DNA from: Gigaspora rosea
Lineage: Eukaryota; Glomeromycota; Glomeromycetes; Diversisporales; Gigasporaceae
DNA length: 64,000 nucleotides
Assembly: GCA_003550325.1 (NCBI GenBank)
Contig: QKWP01000125.1
Coordinates: 410,960 to 474,959 of the forward strand
Direction of reading: 5' to 3'
Under the pieces are notes generated by a model. That model was given only the letters and a program-made list of their open reading frames with translations. It was not told where the DNA came from and did no database searches. Within the stretch, counting starts at the first letter, position 1, and the number at the start of each line of letters is the position of its first letter. The position numbers and the translations under genes are program-made. Below, one piece after another: positions 37,275 through 49,480 of the stretch.

Positions 37275-37600
37275 TAAAATGCGAATAAATTGGTAAAATT
37301 ATTACAATAATATTATAGTATTATTACTTTAAAAAGACTTTAGGTTTTGCTTTTATATGCAAAATAAATTGTTAATAAAATGATAAAACTACTACAATAA
37401 TTTTGTAATATTGTTGCTTTAAAAAGGCTTTAGATTTTGCCTTTATATGCCTAATAAATTGTCAATATATTGATAAAATTATTAAAATAATGTTGCAATA
37501 TTATTATTTTTAAAAAAGTTTAAAGTTTTGCTTTAATATGCTAAATAAATTGCTAATAAATTGACTAAATTATTATAATAATATTACAATAATATTACTA
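37275..37600. repeat. Tandem array of about 90-bp units, 3.5 copies
   Basis: AAATAAATTGYTAATAAATTG-like anchors at about 37276, 37363, 37453 and 37543. Each is followed by ATAAAATTATTACAATAATATT and TTTAAAAAGGCTTTAG.TTTTGC then TTTATATGC. Non-coding. Confidence 0.75.
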
Positions 37601-37760
37601 TTTAACTTGCATAAAATTTGCTATTTTGTAGGCCTAAATTATTACTAATATTTTAAAAATTTAGAATTAATTTCCTAAATTATTGCTTTAAAAGCTTATA
37701 ATGTACTAAATAATGCTTATTATTGGCAAATAATTGCATATTTTAAATTTTGTATTTTTT

Positions 37761-38142
37761 GTAAAGTATTTACTCAAAATAACGCGCACCTGCGCATTAT
37801 TTCGAGGAGATGCACATTATTTCGAGTATGCGCATAGTCATTATTTCAGAGTAAAAGTCTAATTTCTAAAAAATTGTCTGTTATATATGTGCAATGCATA
37901 AAAAACCTGTATTTCTTAATTTTATATATAGTCTTTCTGATCTAAGTCAGATTTTTTGACTAAAAAAATTCTTATTTCACTTGTAATTCGAATTCGTTAT
38001 TTCAGCAGATTATTAATTCAGCATTTGGAGTGTTCGTTATATTGGACGCACATGGGCGTTATTTTGAAACCTACATGCTATTATAAGAAAATGCAATTTT
38101 CGAAATAACACCCATGTGCATTAGTTCGAGTAAATACGGTAC
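37761..38142. repeat. MITE, family 2, complete copy
   Basis: Termini GTAAAGTATTTACTCAAAAT and, as complement of the right end, GTACCGTATTTACTCGAACT. Interior has alternating CGCGCACCTGCGCATTATTT and TGCACATTATTTCGAG words mirrored at the right. The right half reappears at 18951-19161. Confidence 0.7.
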
Positions 38143-39116
38143 AAGAAAAGGTGCTTTGTGGTAATAATTTTCGTTTTATGTTAATGCTTTCTATATGAAG
38201 GGCTTTGTTATATTTTTAATAACTCATTACATGATCGTTTTATGAGTTATAATTACACTATTGCTTATCCGCTAAGATATTATCTGTAAACTAGGTTTGA
38301 GCTATAGATGCAGACTTATGACATCACTTCTTAGTCATGTCCTATATAAAATCTGGTTTTTAAAATAAAGCACAATTGATACGTAATAGAGACGTTCCAT
38401 AGTTATGCATGATACCTAATCAAATAGTTGAAAAAATTTCTTGCATATTCATAATAAACATAAATAAAGAATGATATAAGACCTGTATAAGATATACAAA
38501 ATAAGAATGGTCTTTTGACAAGATGTTAAAATATTTGATTATTCGAATTACGCACAAAAATTTATACTAAATCAAAATTAAAATATCATAATTGATATTT
38601 TAAGTGTAAAAAAACATTTTTCTACAAGCAAAACCGTGCAAGAAAAATATGAATTTTAAAAGAGTTGTGATTACTTAAAACTTGATTATAATAATTTAAT
38701 CTTATACGCAACATAATATCATATGCTTACATTTTGTTGATTTTATTCATGAATTCATGGCATTGATGAAGCTGCCAATGACTAAGCCTTTCTGTTTCCA
38801 TTTTATCTTTGACATATCAAAAGCATATTAAGCTACAAGAAAAGGTTTACAAAGATAAAAGTAATGGTAAATACTTGACTGAATAAAATAAGAGAACAAG
38901 TAATTGAGAAAGAATGAAATACTGTAATTGATAACAAAATTAAAACAAAATGAATCAAAGAAAAAATAAATAAGCCCGAAGAAAAAGGCTGTAAAATTAT
39001 AAATTGTGTGTATTGATTCATGGGACTATCCTTTGATGAAAAAAAGACAAAGTCATGATATTGGTCATATCAATGCAATTTACAAAATTTGGGTCTGTTA
39101 CATACATGCAAAATGG
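38143..39116. other. AT-rich spacer
   Basis: No gene or clear repeat recognised. Confidence 0.5.
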
Positions 39117-39124
39117 GGTAACCC

Positions 39125-40824
39125 TAGTGTTTCTATGAACCTGAACTGAACTGAACTTAGATCAAGTTCAGGTTCAGGTTCAGGTTCAGTATTGAACCTG
39201 AACCTGAACATTTTTTAAAACATGTTCAGGTTCAGGTTCAGTATTGAAATTTAGAGCTGGTTCAGGTTCAGTTCAGGTTCAGTTCATAAGTTCATGAACA
39301 TGTTCAGGTTCAGTCTGGTGTTCATATGAACTAGTGATTCTAAGTTTGGGTCCGGGTTTGGTCTGGTCCAGACCAGGCACAAACTCTAAATTTAATTATT
39401 AAAACTTTATACTAAACTCAAACTCAATCATAAGTTTGGTCAGGCTAGTCCAAATTTTGCAAACTAGTTTGAGTCTAAATAAAAAATATTTATTTTTTGA
39501 TACTGAACAGTTTACTTAGAGTGAGAAGTATAAATCAGTTAGTAAAATTTAGAGAATCATATCATTTTGTATGATTTTTTAATAAAATTATACAAATTTC
39601 TATAATACTCTAAATTTTACTAATTGATCATAACTTCTTGCACTAAGTAAATTTGTTAAGCACCAAAAAAATACATCAAATCGGCATATTTTATTTTACT
39701 TTTCTTAAAATTTAAAGAAAAGATGCTTAATTTCGGAAAATTTCATCAAAAATTCAAAATTAAGCATCTTTGACGCAAATTTTAATAAAATATAACGATA
39801 TTATGTATTTTTTGGTGCTAAACAAGTTTACTTAGATTAAGTAGTTATGATCAATTAGTAAAATTTAGAGAATCATAGAAATTTGTATAATTTCATTAAT
39901 AAAATTATACAAATTCCTATGATTCTCTAAATTTTACTAATTGATCCTAATTTTTTGAACTAAGTAAACTTGTACAGTATCAAAAAATACATCAAATTGG
40001 CATATTTTATTTTACTTTTTTTAAAATTTGAAGAAAAGGTGCTTAATTTTGAATTTTTGATGAAAATTTCCAAAATTAAGCATCTTTTCTTCAAATTTTA
40101 AGAAAGTAAAATAAAATATGCCAATTTGATGTATATTTTGGTGCTAAACAAGTTTACTTAGTGCAAGAAGTTATGACAATTAGTAAAATTTAGAGAATAA
40201 TAGAAATTTGTATAATTTTATTAATAAAATTATACAAATTTCTATGATTCTCTAAATTTTACTAATTGATCATAACTTCTTGCACTTGTTTAGCACCAAA
40301 AAATACATCAAATCGGCATATTTTATTTTACTTTTCTTAAAATTTGAAGAAAAGATGCTTAATTTTGGAAATTTTCATCAAAAATTCAAAATTAAGCATC
40401 TTTAACGCAAATTTTAAGGAAAATAAAATAAAATATACCGATATGATGTATTTTTTGGTGCTAAACAAGTTTACTTATATCAAGAAGTTATAATCAATTA
40501 GTAAAATTTAGAGAATCATAGAAATTTGTATAATTTTATTAATAAAATTATACAAATTTCTATGATTTTCTAAATTTTACTAATTGATCCTAACTTTGTG
40601 ATTTAGGTAAACATGTGCATATATTATGAACCTGAACATGTTCATGAACCTTGAACTGAACCTGAACTGAACTTTTTTTAAGTTCAGGTTCAGGTTCATG
40701 TTCAATAATTTTAAGTTCAGGTTCAGTTCAGTATTGAACTTTTAGAGCAGGTTCAGGTTCAGGTTCAGGTTCATTGAACCTGAACCTGAACCTCTATTGA
40801 ACTGAACTGAACTTCGGAACCCTA
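39125..40824. mobile_element. Non-autonomous hAT-like element C with AGGTTC arrays and palindrome ladder
   Basis: It is flanked by the exact 8-bp duplication GGTAACCC (39117-39124 and 40825-40832). Ends are TAGTGTTTC at the left and, as complement of the right, TAGGGTTCCGAAG. About 180 bp of GGTTCA/TGAACC hexamer arrays lie inside each end (39140-39330 and 40628-40810). The interior is four stacked palindromes at a spacing of about 320 bp. There is no coding sequence. Confidence 0.88.
39500..40610. repeat. Palindrome ladder inside element C
   Basis: The block TTAGAGAATCATAGAAATTTGTATAATTTT then its complement recurs, with dyad centres near 39588, 39900, 40222 and 40545. Between them lie second dyads (near 39745, 40065, 40385) built from AAGCATCTTTTCTTCAAATTTTAAG and its complement. 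About 3.5 units of 320 bp, each able to fold into long hairpins. Confidence 0.8.
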
Positions 40825-41245
40825 GGTAACCCTATCCCAAAACCAATATTACCACTCATTATTAAGAATAGGCTAATCAAGAAAATAAAGGTGCTGGGCA
40901 CAAATGTGGTAAAGGTGGCCAGGCAAAAAAGTCACTTTTAAAATATCTAGTAACAATAGATATTAGCATGTAAATAGTAAACGTGATATAATTTAATTCT
41001 GTATATTTTTAAAATGACATCTAATAAAGTACGCTACTGATCATCTCCGTTGGGAGTTATAAAAATCAAAAAAAATTATAAATTTTTTTCTAGTGCAGCT
41101 TTAGCAGCCAGATTAGTGAACCTCTTTCCTTTTTAGAGTCTTGTTATCAAGTTTTTCAGTTTCTGGATTTTAAAGTTTCATTTTATCAATAAATATCTTT
41201 TTTTGCCAATAGTATATTTTTAAATTATAGTTATATCTAGATTAA

Positions 41246-41523
41246 AATATGTTTCCAAAAATAAGCTATTTTTTTTGGCCAAAAAGTTATACAAAAAATT
41301 GTAAAGTAGCTTCTTTTCAAATTTTTATTTTTTTAAAAATTAAAAATGTACTAATAAAAGTTGTCCAAATGATACAAAATTTACTATAAGTGTATTTTGA
41401 TTTTACTTAATAGCACTTTTGAGATTTACTTAGTAAAATTTGAACTTTTATATATAGCAACTGCTAACAGTTTTTTTAAGATTGTTAAAAAAAATCTAGG
41501 TAGCTTATTTTTAGAAACATATT
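41246..41523. repeat. MITE with 22-bp terminal inverted repeats
   Basis: AATATGTTTCCAAAAATAAG at the left and CTTATTTTTAGAAACATATT at the right. The interior of about 230 bp is AT-rich and non-coding. Target duplication not resolved. Confidence 0.7.
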
Positions 41524-42508
41524 GTATATTACCACTAGTTATATCACAACTTGAATTATATTTCTAGATTTAAACAAGATAAATTTTATTTTTTATATGT
41601 TTTTATATATTTTATGTATTGAGCTATATTCCTATCTTAGTTATATCTCAAAAAATGCTTTAAAAAAAAGAGTAATATAACTCAAATATAACTGTATACA
41701 AAAATTGCAAAATTATGCAAAGGACCACGTTTATGACAGTCAGACCCAATGTACAAAGCAGGCTATAGTATCCTGCGCAGCTATGAGAACCAAGCTTAAA
41801 ACAGTGAGCACCTCTACAGAAATTAATTCTAGTACTTCAGATACCATATTTTCATCTCCTTCTGAAGTACAACTCTCCCTAATACCTTACTATCTACAAA
41901 CTCTTTTAATGACAGGAGCTATTTTAGCCCCAATCTTGATTAGAGCTTTAATTATTCAATTAGAGTTTTAATCACTCACTTGAAACTTCAATTTCTTAAT
42001 TGAAACAACCATATCACAAGCTATACAAAATAAGAAATTCAAAAAATAACAATTGTGATAAAAAAATGAACCAAAAAAATTGAGAATAATACCAAATTTC
42101 TGAATGGATTAACTAAAACAACTAACTAGAATTATATAATTTTAGTTCATTCAATAAGACAAATAAAATAGTAACAAAATTATATAATTTTGGTTAATAA
42201 TTCATAAATAATTGGTCACTAGATGTTCAGAAAGTCAGCCCTAGAATAATCAAAATTTAGAGTTGAATATTGTTACTGAGCTTATAGGGGTTTGAACCAA
42301 TTTAGCTTTGATTATAAGCAATTAGTGATTAAAGTAAATTATTTAAATCGATAAATTAACACATATAATTACAGATTATAGGGTTTCTCTTTGTTAATAT
42401 AAATCAATATATTGGTTTATTACAGTAATACTAAATATTATTAACAATTGTTTTAATTACCTTTCAAAGACTGAAACTACAATCTTATAATATATCTTTA
42501 ATTTGAAT
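41524..42508. other. AT-rich spacer
   Basis: The open frame at 41705-41971 has no recognisable domain, and its codon use does not differ from random AT-rich DNA. At 41935-42000 there are a few units related to the 20-bp repeat at 42509. Confidence 0.4.
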
Positions 42509-42598
42509 AGGAGCTTCAGTCCCTTGCTTGTAGTTTCAATCTCTTGATTGGAGCTTTAATCTCTTAATTAGAGCTTTAATCTCTTGATTGGAACTTTA
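42509..42598. repeat. 20-bp minisatellite, about 4.5 units
   Basis: Units of GCTTTAATCTCTTGATTGGA with variants (GTTTCAATCTCTTGATTGGA, GCTTTAATCTCTTAATTAGA). Confidence 0.75.
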
Positions 42599-42761
42599 AT
42601 TACCCAACCATGTTGAATAAGAATTCATAAAATAAAGACAACAATAAAATTATATAAAACAAAAAAAAATCGAACATGTATTATTCCTTGCTAGGAAAGA
42701 TGAGCTCTAGTAAATCATCTATTCTATTCTTTCTTTTTAATTGTATGTATATAGTTGGAGG

Positions 42762-43013
42762 CAGTGTTGTCACTTGGACACTTTTTGGACATTTTGGACA
42801 TTTTTTTAAATTAAAATTACTTAAAATTTTATTAAGATAATCTATTTTAATTTTTTCACCAATGAGTCCAACATCTAAAAAAATATATAATTATATATTT
42901 TTTTAAATTACTTTATTGATTAGTTAAACATGGGACATAGGCTTGGACGATTTTGGACAATCTTGGATATTGGACAAAAAACATAGTATGGACACGTCCA
43001 AGTAACAACACTG
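42762..43013. mobile_element. Non-autonomous hAT-like element D (252 bp)
   Basis: It is flanked by the exact 8-bp duplication GTTGGAGG (42754-42761 and 43014-43021). Inverted termini are CAGTGTTGTCACTTGGAC and GTCCAAGTAACAACACTG. Subterminal TTTTGGACA words are repeated on both sides. CAGTGTTG is a classic hAT-type end. Confidence 0.9.
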
Positions 43014-43021
43014 GTTGGAGG

Positions 43022-45323
43022 TGTGGCCTTATTAGTCCAAGTAATTTCTTTGGGTCAAGTGTAAGAGACTACAAGATGCCTTTGGAATTTGTTTAAAATT
43101 TTTTTTGCCTATACGATATCCTTATGTTCATCCACCTTTCACAGTCACCATAATTATTTTTCTTAAACAGATGCTACAATAGATTACCAGGTCTGTTTCT
43201 ACTAGTTTGTATTACTATTATAGGGTAATTTATCAAATGCAACTCCATCATTATTACAGAAATAATCTCATGCCCTTTATTTAATTCTGACTTCCTAATC
43301 AATCAACATCATCCGATCAGCCTTTATAATGTCTTAGAGGTAGGATATTGTTATTATTCTTACTTTCTGTCAGTTTTATGACATTAATTTTTTTCTAGTA
43401 TGTTTTCCCATACCTGATAAACTTATTGTGTATGAAACTTTACCTAACTAAATACTATAAATTTCTTTAAAATCATTATTGATCTGATCATGCTCTTTAT
43501 TAACTTTTGCAATATATCTAACTCACTGCATGAACCTTTTGTCCCTCGCATATGGTTATCTTTACCTGGGTTTTAAACAATTTGACCTTCAATTAGCTCA
43601 TGTTTACTAACATTAATCTGAATTAAAGTTGTGAAAGAAGGTGTATTAGTTAGATAGTATTGTTTTACATATCATATAATAATGAGTAGGTCTTAAGAAT
43701 AGTTATATATGCACTGTGAGGATTAAGGTTGATGATCTTAATCTGAATTTGGGCCAGATGACTGATTCAGAATCGATATGGCTGAAATTCCAGATATAAA
43801 ATAGGATTGTATGGGTTTATGCTATGTTTGTTATATTGGGGTTATTGTTTATTGGTGAGTTAGGTAAGAACTACAAAATTGTGATTTATTTAGTTTTGTT
43901 GGAGCAAAATGAATTATCCCTTTATATTAACTCAAGTATTATATTATACATTTTTAATCTATAACAGTTCAAGACCACTATCCTAAGCTTCAACTACTTC
44001 TGATGGTCACAGACCAGGATCTATGGTTTCAAACCATTGTTCGTGGACCAGAACTTAGATCCGGGGTCCAAAGCCACTACCTATCATTGTCATTGCTAGG
44101 GACAGAATTACACAAAAGAAAATAATAATAAAAAAATGTTTACAACAACAAATATTTATGAATAATAATGGATTTGAACTCTACTTTTGGTAATTTCATA
44201 GTGTTAATGTTCAAGAGGCGTGCATGGTTTAAAATATCAATGAAGTGAAAAAAATAGTATATACATATGAATAAATAGCATTTTTATCGATTATTGAGCT
44301 TTTTGAACTAAACTACAATAATAAATTTTTTACCTAATAAGGTTAGGTAAATGTTTTATATTTGGTAATTAAAATATGCAATATATTTTTATTAATTTAT
44401 TTATTCATGCATTTTTAATAATAATGGATCTCCTTTTTAATCGTTATTTATTTGCAACTATTTTATATTTTTTTTTTACCAATTAAGGTTAGGTAATTGT
44501 TCTATATTTAGTAATACCAGTACGATCACATGAAATGTGAAGGGATAGTTCCGTTCAACTTTTTGGTGTGCTATATTTTTTCCTATTTTGGAAGGTACTA
44601 TAGTTATCTCCTTTTTTTCCGTTTATGGAGACCGTTAAAGCAGGTGCCTTTATATGTATTTTATTATTTAATTATAATTAGGGTAAGGGTTAGGGTCAGG
44701 ATGTCTTATAGGTAAAATTGCCTTCTCGACATTTTTTATTAATGCTTCAAGACAGGATTAGACATTTGTTTCTTGTATTTTTGGTGTTTTTCACTTTTTT
44801 TCTTTGTTTTTATCTCATCGGGCTAATCCGTGACAATCAAAATTTACAATTTGATTGGCTGTAAGTCACGTGATGGCACCTGGCTTTAACGGATCCTGTT
44901 TATAGTATATTTCAAGATGATGTTATGATACGTTTTTGATGTCGCTTATGCTGATTCTTCAAAAAAAAAATCTTATTTAAGTAAGAGTAATGATTTTTGT
45001 TTGTTCATTTTTGGAAATAATTATATGATTTTCAATTTTAATATGTATAATGATTATTGTCACTTGCTCATTTAAAGTAAGGACATTTCAAATCTTGATC
45101 ATTGTGCGTTTCTATTGCATCATCTAAAATCTTTGAAAGGTAAGTATTGCGACATTCGCGAATATGCATATGATTGTTAAATCTGACTAATATTATAACA
45201 TGATATCTCTATTAGTAAATGTAGTCTTTAAAATAATTTTGATTGGTCATATCTACTAATACCAGTACGATCACGTTTTTTGTAAAACATGAAATGTGCA
45301 TAGGGATGGTTGGAATCAACATT
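43022..45323. other. Spacer with small internal duplications
   Basis: GTTAGGTAAATGTTTTATATTTGGTAAT (44341) and a close variant at 44489 are partly duplicated. ACCAGTACGATCA occurs at 44516 and 45261, and ATGTCGCTTATGCTGATT at 44939 and 46570, so the DNA around element E is an old duplicate of 44.5-45.0 kb. A degenerate TTAGGG run lies at 44678-44700. No gene. Confidence 0.5.
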
Positions 45324-45331
45324 ATCTATGT

Positions 45332-46565
45332 TAGGGTTCCTACAAACCCGGATCAAATCAAACTTTAGATCAGATTTGGGTTTGATTTGATTTGAAATCA
45401 AACTCAAACCCAAACTATGATTAAAAAAAATATTTGAGTTTGATTTGAAGCAAACTTTTTAGTTAAATTTGAGTTTGGTTTGAATTTAGGCGAAATGTGG
45501 CATGCTTCCATCTACAAATTTTTTTTTACTAAGTTAATGATAAATGTCCAATAATTGAAAGTTGTAGAGCTCGTCGAGACGCATCTAACAGTGGTTAGAT
45601 CATCCAAATCGGTCCAGTGGATGGCAATATATCATCGTAAAATGATTGGCCGACTTATATAAAAATTCGTGACGGTGATTACATAAGAAAATCACTATGC
45701 GAAATGTGGCGTGCTTCCATTTAAAATTTTTTCTTACTAAGTTAACGATACATGACCACTAATTGAAAGTTGTAGAGCTTGTCGAGGTGCATCTAACCGT
45801 GGTTAGATCATCCAAATTGGCATAGTGGATTGGAGATATCGTCGAAAAACGATTGGCTGACTACTGTATATAAAATCTTTGTAAACAATATTGTTTACAT
45901 AAGAGATTTTATATAGTCGGCCAATCGGTTTTGACGATTTCTCGCCATCCACCTTGCCGATTTGGATGATCTAACCACCGTTAGATGCGCCTCGACGAGC
46001 TCTACAACTTTCAATTAGTGGTTATGTATCGTTAACTTAGTAAGTAAAAAAGTTTTAGATGGAAGCACGCCGCATTTCGCCTATAGTGATTTCCTTATGT
46101 AATCTCCGTCACAGATTTTTATATAGTCAGCCAATAGTTTTTTGACAATATCTTGCCATCTTCTGGACCGATTTGGATGATCTAACCACTGTTAGATGCG
46201 TCTTGACAAGCTCTACAACTTTCAATTAGTCGACAAGTACCATTAACTTAGTAAGAAAAAAGTTGTAAATAGAAGCATGCCACATTTCGCCTATAATCAC
46301 TTTCCAGTTGACAGGTAATTATCAATTAAGTAACTTGTTTAAAATACAAAAATATATTTATGTTATTCAAACTCAAACTAGTTTGCAAACTTCAAATCAA
46401 ACTCAAATCAAACTTAGTATAGTATTTGGGTTTGGTTTGAATTTGATTATTTTTTATTTGAATTTGGGTTTGATCTCAAACTTTATAAAATTTATAGTTT
46501 GAGTTTGGTTTGATTTGGGGTTTGATCAAACTCAAATCAAACCCGGATCAAACTTCAGAACCCTA
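45332..46565. mobile_element. Non-autonomous hAT-like element E, largely one palindrome
   Basis: It is flanked by the exact 8-bp duplication ATCTATGT (45324-45331 and 46566-46573). Ends are TAGGGTTCCTACAAACCCGG and, as complement of the right, TAGGGTTCTGAAGTTTGATC. TTTGATTTGAG/CTCAAATCAAA arrays lie inside each end. The interior has two direct copies of a block of about 209 bp (GCGAAATGTGGCRTGCTTCC, TTGAAAGTTGTAGAGCTYGT, GTTAGATCATCCAAAT), then two inverted copies, around a dyad centre near 45892. Confidence 0.9.
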
Positions 46566-46573
46566 ATCTATGT

Positions 46574-47264
46574 CGCTTATGCTGATTTCCTTGGAATCCT
46601 TTTTTGGTAAACGTTATGATTCTCGTTTATCCGTTATTGGAAGGAAGTTAATTTTTTAATGACAAATGGAATAATTGTATTAGGTATGTCGTTATGATGA
46701 AATAAATACGTCATTTTTCTTTGAACGTTATTCAAAAAATAGTTTCATATGTAGCGTACAAAATTTATATTGATAAATGTCATATATTTGAGTATGTTAG
46801 TTTGCATATTGCTTTGATTATAGGTGATAGTTCGTTAGCAAATTATGGGTTCAATGTTATTATGGGTTTGAATCTTTTTTTTTTTGATGTATGTATCATG
46901 TGACATTCCATCCTTAAAATTTTTATGATATGCATGTGTAATGTGAATATAAATAAATTCATCTCTCCAATACCTCTTATGAAAGAGAACCTTTTGGGTG
47001 GGAATTGAGATTTCTGTTTGTTTGTTTAAAAGGGTTAAGTCTCTTTCTTTGATTGGGTATATAATATCGACAGCGGTATTTATTCTTACATGTGAGAAAG
47101 TATGGGTGTATATTGTAACGAATATTTCGATTAACGTAAGATTTCACAAACGAATGTATTCCGTTAACGTGATTTAATTCGAACATACGTACGTATGAAA
47201 CAGCTTTACTAAGTGTGAAACCGAATTGTTTCCTAAACATTATGTAAATATTTCAAATCAAATG
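46574..47264. other. AT-rich spacer
   Basis: No gene recognised. TACGTACG and related words occur at 47187 without further structure. Confidence 0.45.
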
Positions 47265-48300
47265 TAAAAATAGGTGTCAATGAATGTAATCATGATGATG
47301 TATTTGATGATTATTATGACTATATTCCATGATCATTATGGATTATGATTATATCAATATTTGGTAATCATAATGATTATATTTGGACGTGTTTTAAATT
47401 AAATGTAAAAATTATATTTTGAACATTATGTGAGATCTCTATGATCGTTATAGCGTTATATAAGCGATTGTTATGACTATATTTTTTTATCATTGTGCAT
47501 ATATTCTTTTAACTTTTGTACGATTTTCAGGTGTATTAAACATGGGTACTGTAATTACCTTTTTTTTATTTGTTATTTTTATAAACTGATTTTAAATTAA
47601 ATGAATGTATGAATATGTTGACGATTTTATATTAAATGTAAAAATTATGTGTGTATATTCTTTTGACATTTGTACGATTTTCTGGTTTATTAAGCGCGGG
47701 TAGCGTAATAACCTTTTTTTTTTTAATTTGTGATTTTTTTATTACTGTAGTTTGATTTAATAATATATTATCATGATGATGATTATGGCAATATTTGATA
47801 ATCTTTATAATTATGTTTCGATGTATTTTATTATATTATAAATGTAAAAATAATGTTTTGACTGTTATATATAATCGCTGTGACTATTGTTATAACTATA
47901 TTTTTTGTCCATTGTGCATGAATTCTTTTATTGCTTGTACAATTTTCAGGTGTATTAAACGTGGTAATGTAATTACCTTTTTTTTTTTGTTCATTATTTT
48001 TATTACTGTAATTTGATTTAATAAACTAATTTTAAATTAAATGAATATGTAATTACGATGATGAATATGACTGTGTTTGATAATTATTATGATTATATTT
48101 TGACGTATTTTATATTAAATGTAAAATTATGTTTTGAACATTATTGTAATCACTATGACTATATTTAATCATTAAAGCGTTGCGCATACACTCTTTTAAT
48201 ATTTGTACGATTTCAGATTTATAAACGTGGATACTGTAGTTACTTTTTTTTATTTCTGTAATTTCCGTAATTTGTTTAATAAACCATTTTCGATGCAAAC
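47265..48300. repeat. Satellite of about 268-bp units, 3.5 copies
   Basis: The anchor ACGATTTTCAGGTGTATTAA then ACRTGG.TA.TGTAATTACC occurs at about 47520, 47672 (shortened unit), 47940 and 48208; full units are 268 bp. Each also holds AAATGTAAAAATTATNTTTTGAAC and GTGCATATATTCTTTTA. Non-coding. Confidence 0.75.
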
Positions 48301-48665
48301 ATTCGTTTTTGAAAATTTTTAAATATTAATTGCTTGCGATTGCTTTTTTCTTTTAATAAATCAACAAATCAAACCGTAAATTTATAAACAATTATAGATT
48401 CTAGCAAGACTTATAGTTTCCAATCGAACCACCTAAGCTTCAACATCAGCCAACTTCAATATCGGCCATAACAATAAATAAACTTAATCAACAAGGAAAA
48501 AAAATCAACAAATTCAAATTACATCAAACACCAACACTAACACAATAATCCAAAAAACTCTCACAAATTAAACACAAAATTATAACAAGTACAATAAAAT
48601 TATAAAAACCAATAACAATAGATAACCACACGTAAATTCAAAATTTATAACTCAAACCAAAATAA

Positions 48666-49000
48666 TGATCGTACTGGTCCTGCACAGCATCACACGCTGC
48701 GCAGCTAGCCTAATTTTTTATGTACTCTAAGTATATAATAACGATAATTGGTGCTGCTTATAATAATGAGAATAAAAAAAATTCTAAAAACTGTGAGAAA
48801 ATTAAAATAAAATAACGATCTGTAATTATTACATATTAATGTCGTAATAAATTCGTCATATTTCATATTACTGTGAATTAATAATCAGTTGCCACTTACT
48901 ATTTATTTTTTTTTTAAAAAAAACAACTTTGATCATTACACGCATTTTGCAACTTTGAAATTTAAATTTTGATTTCCGCTCGTTATCCGCATATTATAAA
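48666..49000 (+). repeat. Dispersed hairpin repeat copy 2 plus AT-rich repeat
   Basis: TGATCGTACTGGTCCTGCAC opens a GC-rich hairpin (CTGC...GCAG) and CTAG. The AT-rich block that also occurs at 2480-2900 follows. Confidence 0.65.
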
Positions 49001-49162
49001 ATTGGAAATTGGATTAACTGAGATATTGATAGCGTTAATAACATGCGTTAGTGAGTCACATACTGTGTATTGCTAGAATAGTAAGGTTTATAACAGTAGC
49101 TCATGATAGAAACTACAATAATTTCAACGCGAACTAACTTAACCCTAACCACATGATAGAAT

Positions 49163-49480
49163 GGGTGGCAATCAATTAATCGACAATTACTTCACCGACA
49201 TAACATTTCACCGACAATTATTCACTGACACGTTCATTTTACCGACAGTTTATTTCACCGAAGCTCATTTCACCGACAAAGTAATTCTGGTTATTGTCAT
49301 TAGGGTCAGGGTAGAATTAAGTAGAATTAGGTCCAAAGTTAGGGTGCTTTTTGAAAAAAAACTTGTCAGTGAAATGAACTTCGGTGAAACAAACTGTAGG
49401 TAAACTTGAACTTGTCGGTGAGTATTTGTCGGTAAAATGTTATGTCGGTGAAGTGATTGTCGGTGAAATAATATGAACCC
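49163..49480. mobile_element. Foldback element with 9-bp target duplications, Mutator-like
   Basis: The exact 9-bp duplication TGATAGAAT lies at 49154-49162 and 49481-49489. Ends start GGGT. The left half contains about seven TTCACCGACA words and the right half the complementary TGTCGGTGAA words in mirror order, so the whole 318 bp can fold on itself. A 9-bp duplication is typical of Mutator-like elements. Non-coding. Confidence 0.82.
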
